The notes under the pieces are model-generated. The model was not told the origin of the DNA. It made no database searches and saw nothing but the letters and a program-made list of their open reading frames with translations. The position numbers and the translations under genes are program-made. A stretch of 64,000 bases of DNA from Erysipelotrichaceae bacterium (lineage in GTDB: Bacteria > Bacillota_I > Bacilli_A > Erysipelotrichales > Erysipelotrichaceae): NCBI GenBank assembly GCA_017428765.1, contig JAFRQF010000027.1, positions 62,001 to 126,000 of the forward strand, given 5' to 3'. This document shows, piece after piece, positions 36,394 to 45,238 of the stretch (within the stretch, counting starts at the first letter, position 1; the number at the start of each line of letters is the position of its first letter).

Positions 36394-37344
36394 TTATCTT
36401 AATGAAGCGATCAATTCATCTATAGCGCTGTTTTTTTCGTACACGGATGGATATAATGCCGTATTGAAGGTATGATCGGGATGGATTATCAAAACTCCCA
36501 AATTCTGCAGTTTTTCACCCGTAGAGGTCAGGACCACATTGTTTCCTCCCGCATCATATACCCCCTCACCGGAAATGGGAGTGTGGGAGTGACCATCGAT
36601 GACTACATCTATGCCGGTCGTGTTATCGATCAGGTCATAGGAACTGAATCCTTCTGTTACGCTGTTGGAACCAAGATGTGCCAGCACAATGACATAGTCG
36701 ACTTTTTTTCTTACCTTATCGATCGTTTTCTGAACCTGTTCATACAGATCCGCACCATCGTTTCCTTCATAGAAACTGTAGATAAACTCACCGTTTTCTG
36801 TGATCGCTTCATATGATGGCTTGCCGGGAGTCATTGTTTCGGGAGTAGTGACCCCGATATATGCGATCTTCGTCCACCCATATTGCTTTATCACGTACGG
36901 TTTGACATCTTTCAGCAGATCTTCGCCGGATCCTTCGTATTTCAGATTACAGCTCAGATACGGAAAATCGGACTCTTTGATATTATTCGCAAGCGCATCA
37001 AGCCCGATCCAGAATTCCTGATTTCCCAAAGCAGCAGCTTCATAACCGACCGCGTTCATAATCTGAACGATCGCAGCACCTTTATCAGAAACCGAAAAAC
37101 TGCCATCAAAAAAATCACCTGCATCAACAAGGCCGACATACGGATGTTCACTTTGCAAATAATCTTTGTATCCTTTTACACCGGAGTATCCGACCTCACC
37201 ATAAACTTCACCGGCTATATCGTTTGTATACAGGATATATATATCTTCTGTCTGTTCGTGTTTGCATGCATTCAAGAAGAGAAGAAACATGCAGAACGTA
37301 ATCAGCAGTATCTGTTTTTTATTTTTCGTAAATAAAGTTTGCAT
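36394..37344 (-). CDS. Lipoprotein metallophosphoesterase, 5'-nucleotidase/UshA N-terminal type
   Basis: 316 aa from the ATG at 37344. Type II signal peptide with lipobox LNAC. Calcineurin-type motifs follow: YTNDIAGEV (usually HTND; here Tyr replaces the His), VDAGDFFDG, ALGNQEFW (GNH/GNQ: His replaced by Gln), LAHLGSN and DGHSHTP. The nucleotide-binding C-terminal domain of UshA is absent. The missing ligands suggest altered metal use or weakened catalysis. The longer frame to 37404 lies inside rfbC and is not used; GGAAG is well spaced for 37344. It interrupts the rhamnose genes, and its substrate is unknown. Confidence 0.85.
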   Translation of the reverse strand: MQTLFTKNKKQILLITFCMFLLFLNACKHEQTEDIYILYTNDIAGEVYGEVGYSGVKGYKDYLQSEHPYVGLVDAGDFFDGSFSVSDKGAAIVQIMNAVGYEAAALGNQEFWIGLDALANNIKESDFPYLSCNLKYEGSGEDLLKDVKPYVIKQYGWTKIAYIGVTTPETMTPGKPSYEAITENGEFIYSFYEGNDGADLYEQVQKTIDKVRKKVDYVIVLAHLGSNSVTEGFSSYDLIDNTTGIDVVIDGHSHTPISGEGVYDAGGNNVVLTSTGEKLQNLGVLIIHPDHTFNTALYPSVYEKNSAIDELIASLR

Positions 37345-37888
37345 TGCATTCTTCCAAAACAGGGGCATTTTTATCCTTTTCCGAAAGGATCGGCTCGATC
37401 CCATTCAGCAGCATCCCCCAGTCAACATTGATCGTCGGATCATCATATCTGATCCCACCCTCCGATTCTTTATTGTAAAGTTCATCACATTTATATTGAA
37501 ATTCAACATTATCAGTAAGCGTCAAAAAACCGTGTGCCATGCCTTTCGGCAGGTAAAACATCCTTTTGTTTTCTTCCGATAATTCACAGCTTACCCATTC
37601 ACCGTAAGTCGGGGATCCTTTTCGGATATCTACCGCCACATCGATAACTTTACCCTTGGTGCAGCGGACAAGCTTCGCTTGAGAATAAGGCGCTCTTTGA
37701 TAGTGAAGACCTCTTAAAGTACCTTTTTGAGCAGAAAAAGACATGTTATCCTGAACAAAAACGCTTTTTATTCCAAGCTCATGAAATTTAGCCTGGTTAT
37801 ATGTTTCCATGAACCAACCGCGATTATCTCCATAACAGTCAGATTCGATGATATACACACCGTCGATTTTTGTCTCGATCTTCTTCAT
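37319..37888 (-). CDS. rfbC: dTDP-4-dehydrorhamnose 3,5-epimerase
   Basis: 189 aa cupin that epimerises C3 and C5 of dTDP-4-keto-6-deoxyglucose. Visible: CYGDNRGWFMETYN, VQDNMSFSAQKGTLRGLHYQ (catalytic His62), DVAVDIRKGSPTYG and PKGMAHGFLTL with the conserved Tyr in YKCDELYN. It starts 8 nt after rfbA, and its end overlaps the lipoprotein gene by 26 nt. Confidence 0.97.
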   Translation of the reverse strand: MKKIETKIDGVYIIESDCYGDNRGWFMETYNQAKFHELGIKSVFVQDNMSFSAQKGTLRGLHYQRAPYSQAKLVRCTKGKVIDVAVDIRKGSPTYGEWVSCELSEENKRMFYLPKGMAHGFLTLTDNVEFQYKCDELYNKESEGGIRYDDPTINVDWGMLLNGIEPILSEKDKNAPVLEECNANFIYEK

Positions 37889-37896
37889 ATTCCGCT

Positions 37897-38781
37897 CTAT
37901 TCCGCCTTTCCTTCCGCAACAGCTTTCAGATGTTCTCCATATGGAGATTTACCATAATGCTTTGCAGATTCCAGCAGTTCATCTCTGTCTATCCAGCCAT
38001 ATTTAAAAGCGATCTCTTCCGGAGCAGATATGACAAAATTCTGTCTTTTTGAAATGATCTGCACGAAATTAGAAGCTTCCAGCAATGAATCCATCGTCCC
38101 GGTGTCGAGCCAAGCATAACCTCTTCCAAGCAGCTGGACATCCAGTCTGTCTTCTTTCAGATACATATCATTTAAAGTCGTGATCTCCAGCTCGCCTCTG
38201 GCAGAAGGCTTGACCTCATTTGCCATCTTTGAAACACCGGCCGGATAAAAGTACAACCCGGTGATGCAATAATTGGATTTCGGATGCTTCGGTTTTTCCT
38301 CTACCGAAAGAACTTTACCATCTTTATCAAATTCTACGATGCCGAATCTTTCAGGATCATTAACGTGATAGCCGAAGATCGTGGCTCTATTCTTATTTTC
38401 AGCGTTATCTGCCGCTTTCTTCAGAATGTGAGAGAATCCATCACCAAAGAAGATATTGTCACCCAAAACCATAGCGCATGCTTCATCGCCTATGAATTCC
38501 TCTCCCAGTATGAAAGCTTGCGCAAGGCCGTCCGGTGAAGGCTGAACACAATATGAAAGATCCACACCAAACTGATGTCCATCGCCTAAAAGTTCTTTGA
38601 AACGCGGAGTATCTGTAGGCGTAGAGATGATCAGAATATCTTTGATCCCAGCCAGCATCAACGTACTTAATGGATAATAGATCATCGGTTTATCATAAAC
38701 AGGCAAAAGCTGTTTGGAAGTCACCATTGTTAACGGATATAGTCTTGTTCCGGCACCGCCGGCTAATATAATACCTTTCAT
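37897..38781 (-). CDS. rfbA: Glucose-1-phosphate thymidylyltransferase
   Basis: First step of dTDP-rhamnose synthesis: dTTP plus glucose-1-phosphate to dTDP-glucose. 294 aa. Signature [42 protein letters not shown] (Asp metal ligand), [10 protein letters not shown] and [15 protein letters not shown]. The ATG at 38781 is chosen over a GTG at 38790 because GAGGTG is correctly spaced. Order from here: rfbA, rfbC, lipoprotein, rfbB, rfbD. Confidence 0.98.
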   Translation of the reverse strand: MKGIILAGGAGTRLYPLTMVTSKQLLPVYDKPMIYYPLSTLMLAGIKDILIISTPTDTPRFKELLGDGHQFGVDLSYCVQPSPDGLAQAFILGEEFIGDEACAMVLGDNIFFGDGFSHILKKAADNAENKNRATIFGYHVNDPERFGIVEFDKDGKVLSVEEKPKHPKSNYCITGLYFYPAGVSKMANEVKPSARGELEITTLNDMYLKEDRLDVQLLGRGYAWLDTGTMDSLLEASNFVQIISKRQNFVISAPEEIAFKYGWIDRDELLESAKHYGKSPYGEHLKAVAEGKAE

Positions 38782-38808
38782 GTCTAGCACCTCTTCAAAA
38801 TTATAACA

Positions 38809-40791
38809 TCAATATCCCTGTTCTCTGTAAAGCCGGATCAGTTCGCTTATCGTTTTATCGCTTTCTCCTGAAACCGGATTTTCCGAGTCCAGGATCTTCG
38901 ACAGTTCTGCAATATCCTTACCATCACATTCTTTCAGATAGGAATCCGCAAGATCGATCCATTCTTCCAGACTGAGCTGACAGGAACTGTTTTCCTTAAA
39001 AAACCTTCTTTGATCACCGATATATCCTAAGATCCCATTCAGGATCTGTTCATACCTTTCTTTGCGTTCTTCCTTTTCCGGATATTCATAGATCGGTTTC
39101 CCCGATCCATCAACGCCAATGATCGGTGGCTCATAAGATGTGACCAGAAATTCACTCATCTTCACCGGGAGATTATCTCTCATGCCTAATAAACGATCCG
39201 AAAAACTCAGATGTTCGATTCCCTGATTCGCAAAATTTCCTGCATAAAATCCTGTCTTTACTTTTTCTTTAAGATAATATGCGGCACCTTTTTGTGACGT
39301 ATAGTTGCCGGAAAACATATCGACAGTCGCAAGCTTATCACAACCTTCAGCAAGCGTGTTCAGGTGCACGGCAAGGCCTCTGCTTCTTTTATGTGACCAG
39401 TCGCGAAGTTTCTCTTCGTGTTTTTCAAACTCTTTTTGATTCTCTTGTAAAGAATCAAATATCTGTATCTCAGGCATATCTTTTCCCGCGATCGAAAGGA
39501 TCGTGCCAAGATCGCTCGTCAGGTGGTTTTCCAATGCTCCCGAATAGATCGCTGCCCTTGAAAGATAGGCGTAATCATCGTTGATCTGATATTCCTCATA
39601 GAAATACTTTTCATAAACCTCTTTTAAACAATATCCGTCTCTTGATACAAACAAGAGTTTATCGATCTGCTTTTCTTTTGCGTTTTCGCAAACGAAGTGA
39701 AGGTAACTCAAAACCAAAGGACCGCCCAATATATAAGCAAGTTTTTCAAAGAATGGCTTATCTGCTGAGGACGAAAGATATTCACTTGCCCGCGAAAGAA
39801 AGATCGAAGAAGCCAGATCATCATGCCTCTTATAGAAGGACAATAAGTATTTATAAGCTTTATCAGAAAAGACATGATCGACGATCTTCGGTGTCTGGTG
39901 GGCATCGGTTCCTGAATTGATGGCTTGCGAATAATCAGAAATATAGTTGTCTCCGAAATGGATCATCTGCTTCCCTTCGATGTTTTCTTTTTTAAATACA
40001 TATTCAAAAAGTCTGCCCGATCCTTTTGTCATATCAAAATCGCAGGATACATAGATCGCATCCATCTCATAAGCAGAAAGGATCTTCTCAACGATATCTT
40101 TTGGAAGATACATATCTGAAACCGCGATCACACGTTTTCCAAGCTGCTTTGCTTTTTCGTAGATCGGATAGATCAAAGGATTGAGGTGACAGAAACGGAT
40201 CTCATGACCGATCTCTTTTTCTTTCAGATCTATATACTTTTTATCGATAAAAGCGTAGATCTCATCGATATTCACTTCCTTATTCAAAGTTTTTCTTGCA
40301 TCGCTTTCTGCTTTTTTCCTCGCATCAGAAAAACCGTTCGATGAAAATTCTTTTTCCATATACTCAAACAGTTCCTCTGCTTTGACGAAAGGACGGATCA
40401 CTAAAGTATCAAAAACATCAAAACTGACGACTTTTTTATCATTGATCTCTTTGAAATATGTCTCATAAGTAATCTCGATATTTTCAGCAGAGTAATCATT
40501 GACTTCGCTGCGTTTTGGAACAAACGGTCTTCTGCCTTCGTTCTTTCCATAGATCTCATAATGAAGCAAAGGATTGATGCCTTGAATATCCGGATTGTTG
40601 ATCAGATAGTCTTTGGTAGAAAAGGATGAAGAAGGGTCGTAATCTTTGAGCCATCCTTCATTTAGATAATGTGCAGCAGGATCCGATTGGATCCCATACT
40701 TTTCCCGGTACCATTCCTTATCAAAAAACCGTGATCTTTCGATCACCGTTTTCGGACTGAGTTTTAATAATAGTTTATCGATAAAAGCCAT
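38809..40791 (-). CDS. HAD-domain surface-polysaccharide protein with HYL/EGR repeats
   Basis: 660 aa. Residues about 17-90 hold two copies of a repeat found in some polysaccharide enzymes: FDKEWYREKYGI...HYLNEGW and TKDYLINNPDI...LLHYEIYGKNEGRRPF. A haloacid-dehalogenase domain follows: VVSFDVFDTLVIRP (nucleophile Asp pair), VIAVSDMYLP and MIHFGDNYISD (the acidic motif IV). A further C-terminal domain (about 345-640) is not recognised; related proteins often sit in rhamnan or teichoic-type clusters. It may be a sugar-phosphate phosphatase or part of a transferase; no signal peptide is present. It starts 2 nt after the preceding gene. Confidence 0.75.
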   Translation of the reverse strand: MAFIDKLLLKLSPKTVIERSRFFDKEWYREKYGIQSDPAAHYLNEGWLKDYDPSSSFSTKDYLINNPDIQGINPLLHYEIYGKNEGRRPFVPKRSEVNDYSAENIEITYETYFKEINDKKVVSFDVFDTLVIRPFVKAEELFEYMEKEFSSNGFSDARKKAESDARKTLNKEVNIDEIYAFIDKKYIDLKEKEIGHEIRFCHLNPLIYPIYEKAKQLGKRVIAVSDMYLPKDIVEKILSAYEMDAIYVSCDFDMTKGSGRLFEYVFKKENIEGKQMIHFGDNYISDYSQAINSGTDAHQTPKIVDHVFSDKAYKYLLSFYKRHDDLASSIFLSRASEYLSSSADKPFFEKLAYILGGPLVLSYLHFVCENAKEKQIDKLLFVSRDGYCLKEVYEKYFYEEYQINDDYAYLSRAAIYSGALENHLTSDLGTILSIAGKDMPEIQIFDSLQENQKEFEKHEEKLRDWSHKRSRGLAVHLNTLAEGCDKLATVDMFSGNYTSQKGAAYYLKEKVKTGFYAGNFANQGIEHLSFSDRLLGMRDNLPVKMSEFLVTSYEPPIIGVDGSGKPIYEYPEKEERKERYEQILNGILGYIGDQRRFFKENSSCQLSLEEWIDLADSYLKECDGKDIAELSKILDSENPVSGESDKTISELIRLYREQGY

Positions 40792-40793
40792 GA

Positions 40794-42509
40794 TCAGACG
40801 ATCTCAAACTTTCCTTTCGCTTTTCCGTACTTTTCAAGAAAATGATCTTCCAGCTCTTTATTTTCACAGATGATCACATCCGCTTTTTCGTAAAAGGTCT
40901 TTTCGATATCTCCGGTGATCTTCTCTGTATGGAAATTGGAAGCTTTATGGTATTCCTCCGGGATCATACCATGAGTATCCCAGCAGACTGTGACTCCTTC
41001 CAGATCAAAAACTTTGTACATATCATCTGAAATCTTATCCCTCATAAAGCGGATGACGGAGTGGATCAGACAGTTTTTACAGTCAGAGATCAATCCCAGT
41101 ACTTCTTCGCTTTGTAAGATATCAAAACTGTTGCATATGATACTTGCGTGTTTTTCATCAAGAAGATCGACTTTCAGATGTTCCGCGATGCGGTCTTCTC
41201 CGGAAAAATAGATCTTGAAATAATCGTCGTAGTATTCATCTACGTATCTGACTCTCGCATCATAAGCGTCATTTGTTGAACCGGGTACCGGTGCAAAGAT
41301 GAACATTGTTTTGTTTTCCCGGATGATCTGTTTCAGCTTTTCTTTATTTCGGCTGTCCACGTTGAACTTTCTTCTGTCATCGATCTTTGTCTTCATCTTT
41401 TCGATGAACCACTTTGGGAAAGACAGACCGTGTTCCTTCACCTTTCGATATACTCTCTTACAGAAAATGATGGATTTCGCAAGACCGAGCCCCGGTATCA
41501 CTGAGCTTTGAGGTTCAACATAATCATGCGTGATCTTTTCAAAATAATCTTCCGCAAGGATATCCAGTGCATAGACCTCATTAGCCTCTTTCAGACACAT
41601 ATCCGAGATCTGTTTCCTGAGTTTCTTGTTTTCGATCAGTTCACTGATCGCATCGACCCACTCTTTAGTCGTATTGTTGACCAGAAGTCCGTTTTCCCTG
41701 TCACGAATGCCAAAAATATAGGGCTCGCAATTCGTATAGATACCCGCAATACCGAAAGACGCGTATTCCACATATTTGTTGAAGTACTTGCATCTGTGAA
41801 ATTCCGTAAGCGGCATCGGCGCCAATCCGATATCCCAGTTGCATTTGGCCATATACGCCGTATAGGCATCGTATCCATCCTGATAAGGCAGATGTTTCAG
41901 CCCGAGCTTTTCGATAAAGTCCGGTTTGGCCCCCATGATCTCGATCTCGATCGAATCACCATATTTTTCAACGATCTTCGTGATCGCATCTTCCAGGATC
42001 TCGTTGAGGTCCTGTGCTCTGTCGTTCGATCCGGCAAAGCCGATCTTGACCTTATCGTTCTTTTCTTTCTTATTGATCCTGTTTAAAGACGGCTCCGGTA
42101 TATTGAAGCTGTATTTGAAGTTCGGACCGTATTTCTTTAAAAGGACCGGAGATGGTGACAAAAAAGTGTCACAGTTGGACATGATCGTCTTTATATTGTT
42201 TTGTGTCGACGGAAGAAGATAATACGGTGCACTGCTCAAGTAGGAAGGCACATTCAAAAGATCATCATCCATCACATAGATCAGTTTTTTGCCTGCTTTT
42301 TTTGCGATCTTCGAGACATAAGCATCGATATCGGAATCCGATCTTAAAAAGACGATGATATCCGCCCATTCGACATTCTTCTTATTTATGAAATGGGAAA
42401 TCGAAAACTTGTAGTTGCATTTCCCTTTTTTCTCCAGATATTCCAGCTGGCAATGTCCACACAATAAAACAGAAGGAATAAAAGTTGTTGAGACGACCAG
42501 TACGTTCAT
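40794..42509 (-). CDS. Glycosyltransferase (GT4-like) with an extra, apparently half-sized second domain
   Basis: 571 aa. The first about 350 residues form a GT-B enzyme: YVMDDDLLNVPSYL, FLSPSPVLLKKYG, VKIGFAGSNDRAQDL, GLAPMPLTEFHRCKYFNKYVEYA (donor-site Glu region). From about residue 395 a second unit begins like a GT-B N-terminal half (FIFAPVPGSTNDAYDARVRYV, HGMIPEEYHK, ADVIICENKELEDHF) but stops at KGKFEIV, where a donor domain would normally start. No missing part is found in any frame after the stop; the HAD gene begins 2 nt later. The start overlaps the ABC ATPase by 4 nt. Substrate unknown. Confidence 0.85.
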   Translation of the reverse strand: MNVLVVSTTFIPSVLLCGHCQLEYLEKKGKCNYKFSISHFINKKNVEWADIIVFLRSDSDIDAYVSKIAKKAGKKLIYVMDDDLLNVPSYLSSAPYYLLPSTQNNIKTIMSNCDTFLSPSPVLLKKYGPNFKYSFNIPEPSLNRINKKEKNDKVKIGFAGSNDRAQDLNEILEDAITKIVEKYGDSIEIEIMGAKPDFIEKLGLKHLPYQDGYDAYTAYMAKCNWDIGLAPMPLTEFHRCKYFNKYVEYASFGIAGIYTNCEPYIFGIRDRENGLLVNNTTKEWVDAISELIENKKLRKQISDMCLKEANEVYALDILAEDYFEKITHDYVEPQSSVIPGLGLAKSIIFCKRVYRKVKEHGLSFPKWFIEKMKTKIDDRRKFNVDSRNKEKLKQIIRENKTMFIFAPVPGSTNDAYDARVRYVDEYYDDYFKIYFSGEDRIAEHLKVDLLDEKHASIICNSFDILQSEEVLGLISDCKNCLIHSVIRFMRDKISDDMYKVFDLEGVTVCWDTHGMIPEEYHKASNFHTEKITGDIEKTFYEKADVIICENKELEDHFLEKYGKAKGKFEIV

Positions 42510-43252
42510 TCTTTTATTCCCGTTGCTTTCTTATACGCAGTGCATACTTCGTCCGTATCGCCGAACATGACCACTTTTCCCTTATTCAGCCAAATGACTT
42601 TATCACACATCTCTTCGATCTTCTCAAGATCATGGGAGACGAATAAAACAGTCGCGCCGCCGGACATGAGTTCTTTCATGCGGTTGAAGCTTTTCTCCTG
42701 GAAGGCAACGTCACCGACGGCCAATATCTCGTCGACGATCAGTATTTCGGGCTGCACGACCGAAGCGATCGAAAATGCCAGTCTGGCCATCATACCGGAA
42801 GAATAGTTTCTGATCGGCATGTCAATAAAGTCACGGATCTCTGCAAAATCCACGATCTCATCGTATTTGGATTCCAGATACTCTTTTGAATAACCTAATA
42901 TCGCCCCATTAAGATAGATATTTTCTTTACCTGTCAGCTCCAGATCAAAGCCGGCGCCCAGTTCCAGCATCGGAACAATGTTGCCATAAGTGCGGATACT
43001 GCCGGAAGTCGGTTTCAGAATACCTGAGATTAGTTTTAACGTCGTAGACTTTCCTGCTCCGTTCTTTCCGATCAGTCCCAGGGTCTTTCCTTTCTCCAAT
43101 ACAAAAGAGACATCATCCAATGCGAGAAATTCATTGAATCTGAGTTTCCCTTTGACTGCTGTGGTAAATACTTCCTTTAAGGAGTTCAGAGGCTCGTCTG
43201 ACATCCTGAATTTCATCGTCACATGTTCGACTTCGATCATATTTTCCGTCAT
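42506..43252 (-). CDS. Polysaccharide/teichoic acid exporter ATP-binding protein (Wzt/TagH type)
   Basis: 248 aa ABC ATPase. Walker A GKNGAGKST (62-70), a Q-loop region, signature YSSGMMARLAFS, Walker B ILIVDEILAVGD and a switch His in FVSHD. The sequence around LGAGFDLELTGKENIYLNG is typical of polysaccharide exporters. It ends with the ATPase domain and lacks the C-terminal carbohydrate-binding domain found in O-antigen Wzt proteins. It pairs with the permease directly upstream (9 nt gap). Confidence 0.95.
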   Translation of the reverse strand: MTENMIEVEHVTMKFRMSDEPLNSLKEVFTTAVKGKLRFNEFLALDDVSFVLEKGKTLGLIGKNGAGKSTTLKLISGILKPTSGSIRTYGNIVPMLELGAGFDLELTGKENIYLNGAILGYSKEYLESKYDEIVDFAEIRDFIDMPIRNYSSGMMARLAFSIASVVQPEILIVDEILAVGDVAFQEKSFNRMKELMSGGATVLFVSHDLEKIEEMCDKVIWLNKGKVVMFGDTDEVCTAYKKATGIKE

Positions 43253-43261
43253 AAACTACCT

Positions 43262-44686
43262 CTATAGATATAATGCAAACTTATCCTGCGTCTTTTTAAA
43301 AGTATAAGCTCCGATGAATAAAGAAACCATCGCAAATAACAAGCAGAAGATATATGCCATAGGTTCCGGCGAGATCCCATTGATCAGACAGGTACGGCAA
43401 TTACCGATAAAATGATATAACGGATTGAATCTGACAATGAATCTGTATTTTTCCGGAATGATCTCTGCCGGATAGAATATAGGCGTCGCATACATCCAGA
43501 TCTGTGTCAGGACGCTCCATAAAAACTGAATATCTCTGAAAAAGACCATCAACGCGGACAGGAACAAACCGATCCCCAACGAAAAGATAATCAGACAGAT
43601 CAGAAAATAAAAGAACAGGATCGCCTGTGGACGGATAGCTACACCCAGAACTAGTGATGCCAGCAATAACGGTACCAGAGAGATCGCCAGGTTAATGGAA
43701 GACGATATCGTTCTTGCCAACGGGAAAATGTATTTTGGAATGTAGACCTTCGTAATCAGTCTGGCATTGCCGCTGATCGAAGAAAGACACATCGTCGTAC
43801 ATTCGTTAAAGAAACTGAAACATACAACACCGCTCAATAGATATACAGGATAATTCTGCGTATCCGAACTGAAGAATGTTGAAAAGACCAGAAACTGTAC
43901 AGTCATCGTCAGAAGAGGGTTCAAAAAACTCCAGAAAACGCCCAGAATCGATCTTTTGTATTTGGATTTAAAATCACGGATGACAAGCTGCGAGATCAAA
44001 AAGTCATATCGATACATCGCACCGATTGCGGCAACAAGATAATTCGATCTGCCTCTTGAAAACTGCCGATAGGAAACAATGAACAAGGCAGCCAAAGCCA
44101 ATCCGAGTCCGCCCATAATAAACCAGTAGTACTGGCTGATAGCGATTTTTTCAGTACCGCTTACAGCGAAACAGATAGATCCATCGATCGTTTGGTTCCC
44201 TATTTTTATACGGGATCCGGCAGGTGCCAAGGCTTTGTTCATCATGACCGAAACACCTTGATTTGTTTTTGAATTCGAATATATCTTAAGCGTGAGAGTC
44301 TTATCTTTGAATCCTCGGATAGGATTTTCCGGACTCAAAAAGACCCTGTGCTGCTCCGGAATCTCTGAAACATCTAATATCTTACGGTACACAAGATCAT
44401 TTCCGCTCATCAGATCGATGGTCAATAAACCTTGTCCTTCTCTGTAAAGTTTCGTAAACACAACAGCGATCTGATCGATATTGTCAACAGTGTTTTTGAA
44501 ATCCTGAGAAACCGTTACTCCTCGCGTGATCTCCGGTGTTACAGAGTCTGCTTCGAGAATCGAGATACTGTCATCTGCGACCCTGTATTTTAACTGATCT
44601 CCGGAAAGAAAATAAAAAGCTACTGTAAAAACAGCGAAAACAATAAAAGATATCGTAAATACTTTTCTTAAGTTATTCTTATTCAT
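43262..44686 (-). CDS. Polysaccharide ABC exporter permease (Wzm/TagG) with N-terminal ectodomain
   Basis: 474 aa, about 200 longer than ordinary Wzm/TagG. A first helix (10-28) leads to an extracytoplasmic beta-rich domain (30-183) and a second helix (186-207). Then comes the ABC-2 permease domain (about 225-474) with LVIRDFKSKYKRSILGVFWSFLNPLL, the hallmark of the family. The extra domain clearly matches the whole soluble part of the next gene upstream: shared pattern QD-x2-NT-x2, I-x3-VF, EQHR, K-LT-x-IY, G-x-VVMM/VSVMM, IDG/IKG-x-CF. Role: inner-membrane channel for the finished polymer; the ectodomain may sense or grip it. Confidence 0.93.
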   Translation of the reverse strand: MNKNNLRKVFTISFIVFAVFTVAFYFLSGDQLKYRVADDSISILEADSVTPEITRGVTVSQDFKNTVDNIDQIAVVFTKLYREGQGLLTIDLMSGNDLVYRKILDVSEIPEQHRVFLSPENPIRGFKDKTLTLKIYSNSKTNQGVSVMMNKALAPAGSRIKIGNQTIDGSICFAVSGTEKIAISQYYWFIMGGLGLALAALFIVSYRQFSRGRSNYLVAAIGAMYRYDFLISQLVIRDFKSKYKRSILGVFWSFLNPLLTMTVQFLVFSTFFSSDTQNYPVYLLSGVVCFSFFNECTTMCLSSISGNARLITKVYIPKYIFPLARTISSSINLAISLVPLLLASLVLGVAIRPQAILFFYFLICLIIFSLGIGLFLSALMVFFRDIQFLWSVLTQIWMYATPIFYPAEIIPEKYRFIVRFNPLYHFIGNCRTCLINGISPEPMAYIFCLLFAMVSLFIGAYTFKKTQDKFALYL

Positions 44687-45217
44687 CTACTCCGTGACCG
44701 AAAAGCACAATGTTCCTTTGATCGTTTTATTATCAAATGTGAATGTTGTGTCTGCATCTTTATCCATCATAACAACCAGGCCTGTGTCTTCCTTTACGAC
44801 AGGATAAATCCTGATCGTGAGTTTTTTATTCTTCATTCCTGTCAATTTAGAAGTGGGTTCGATATATGTGCGATGCTGTTCTTCAATCGAAGCGACATTA
44901 TATGTATTGCCTGCCAGAATTGTATCGCCATTCAACAGTTCTACAGCTATGTCAATTCCTTCTTTATAAGCGATCCTGTTGAAAACGATCCCCACCTTGC
45001 TAATCGTATCAGTGGTATTAATATAATCTTGTTCAATAACGACATCTTTCTTGATCTCGTTAGTCGTGCCGGTCGCTGTCGGCATAACGGTGCTGTCTGT
45101 TTTTCGAACAGAACTTCCGCCTTTGAAAATATTCCCACCAAAAACCAACAATAAAGATACTATGACAAACGCTGCAGTGATTGCAATAATAATCTTTTCC
45201 AGTTTCTTATTTTTCAT
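44687..45217 (-). CDS. Membrane-anchored single-domain protein, paralogue of the exporter ectodomain
   Basis: 176 aa: one N-terminal helix (9-27), a short Ser/Thr linker, then an external domain (about 58-175). This domain aligns with residues about 58-175 of the permease at 43262, for example QDYINTTDTISKVGIVF against QDFKNTVDNIDQIAVVF, and EEQHRTYIEP against PEQHRVFLSP. It abuts the permease gene (0 nt). There are no catalytic motifs. It may assemble with the exporter; this is inference from similarity and position. I know no named family for it. Confidence 0.8.
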   Translation of the reverse strand: MKNKKLEKIIIAITAAFVIVSLLLVFGGNIFKGGSSVRKTDSTVMPTATGTTNEIKKDVVIEQDYINTTDTISKVGIVFNRIAYKEGIDIAVELLNGDTILAGNTYNVASIEEQHRTYIEPTSKLTGMKNKKLTIRIYPVVKEDTGLVVMMDKDADTTFTFDNKTIKGTLCFSVTE

Positions 45218-45238
45218 AACATTCCTATTATAGCAATT

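Noticed and set aside
40780-40800. Premature stop or sequencing error at the end of the 40794 glycosyltransferase
   Set aside because: Sequence after the stop in every frame encodes the HAD protein with its own repeats, not a missing GT donor domain; so the gene truly ends here, even if it arose by truncation.
41508-42086. 192-codon plus-strand open frame opposite the 40794 glycosyltransferase
   Set aside because: It is the antisense shadow of a gene with clear GT motifs; composition is atypical and no promoter or ribosome site is seen.
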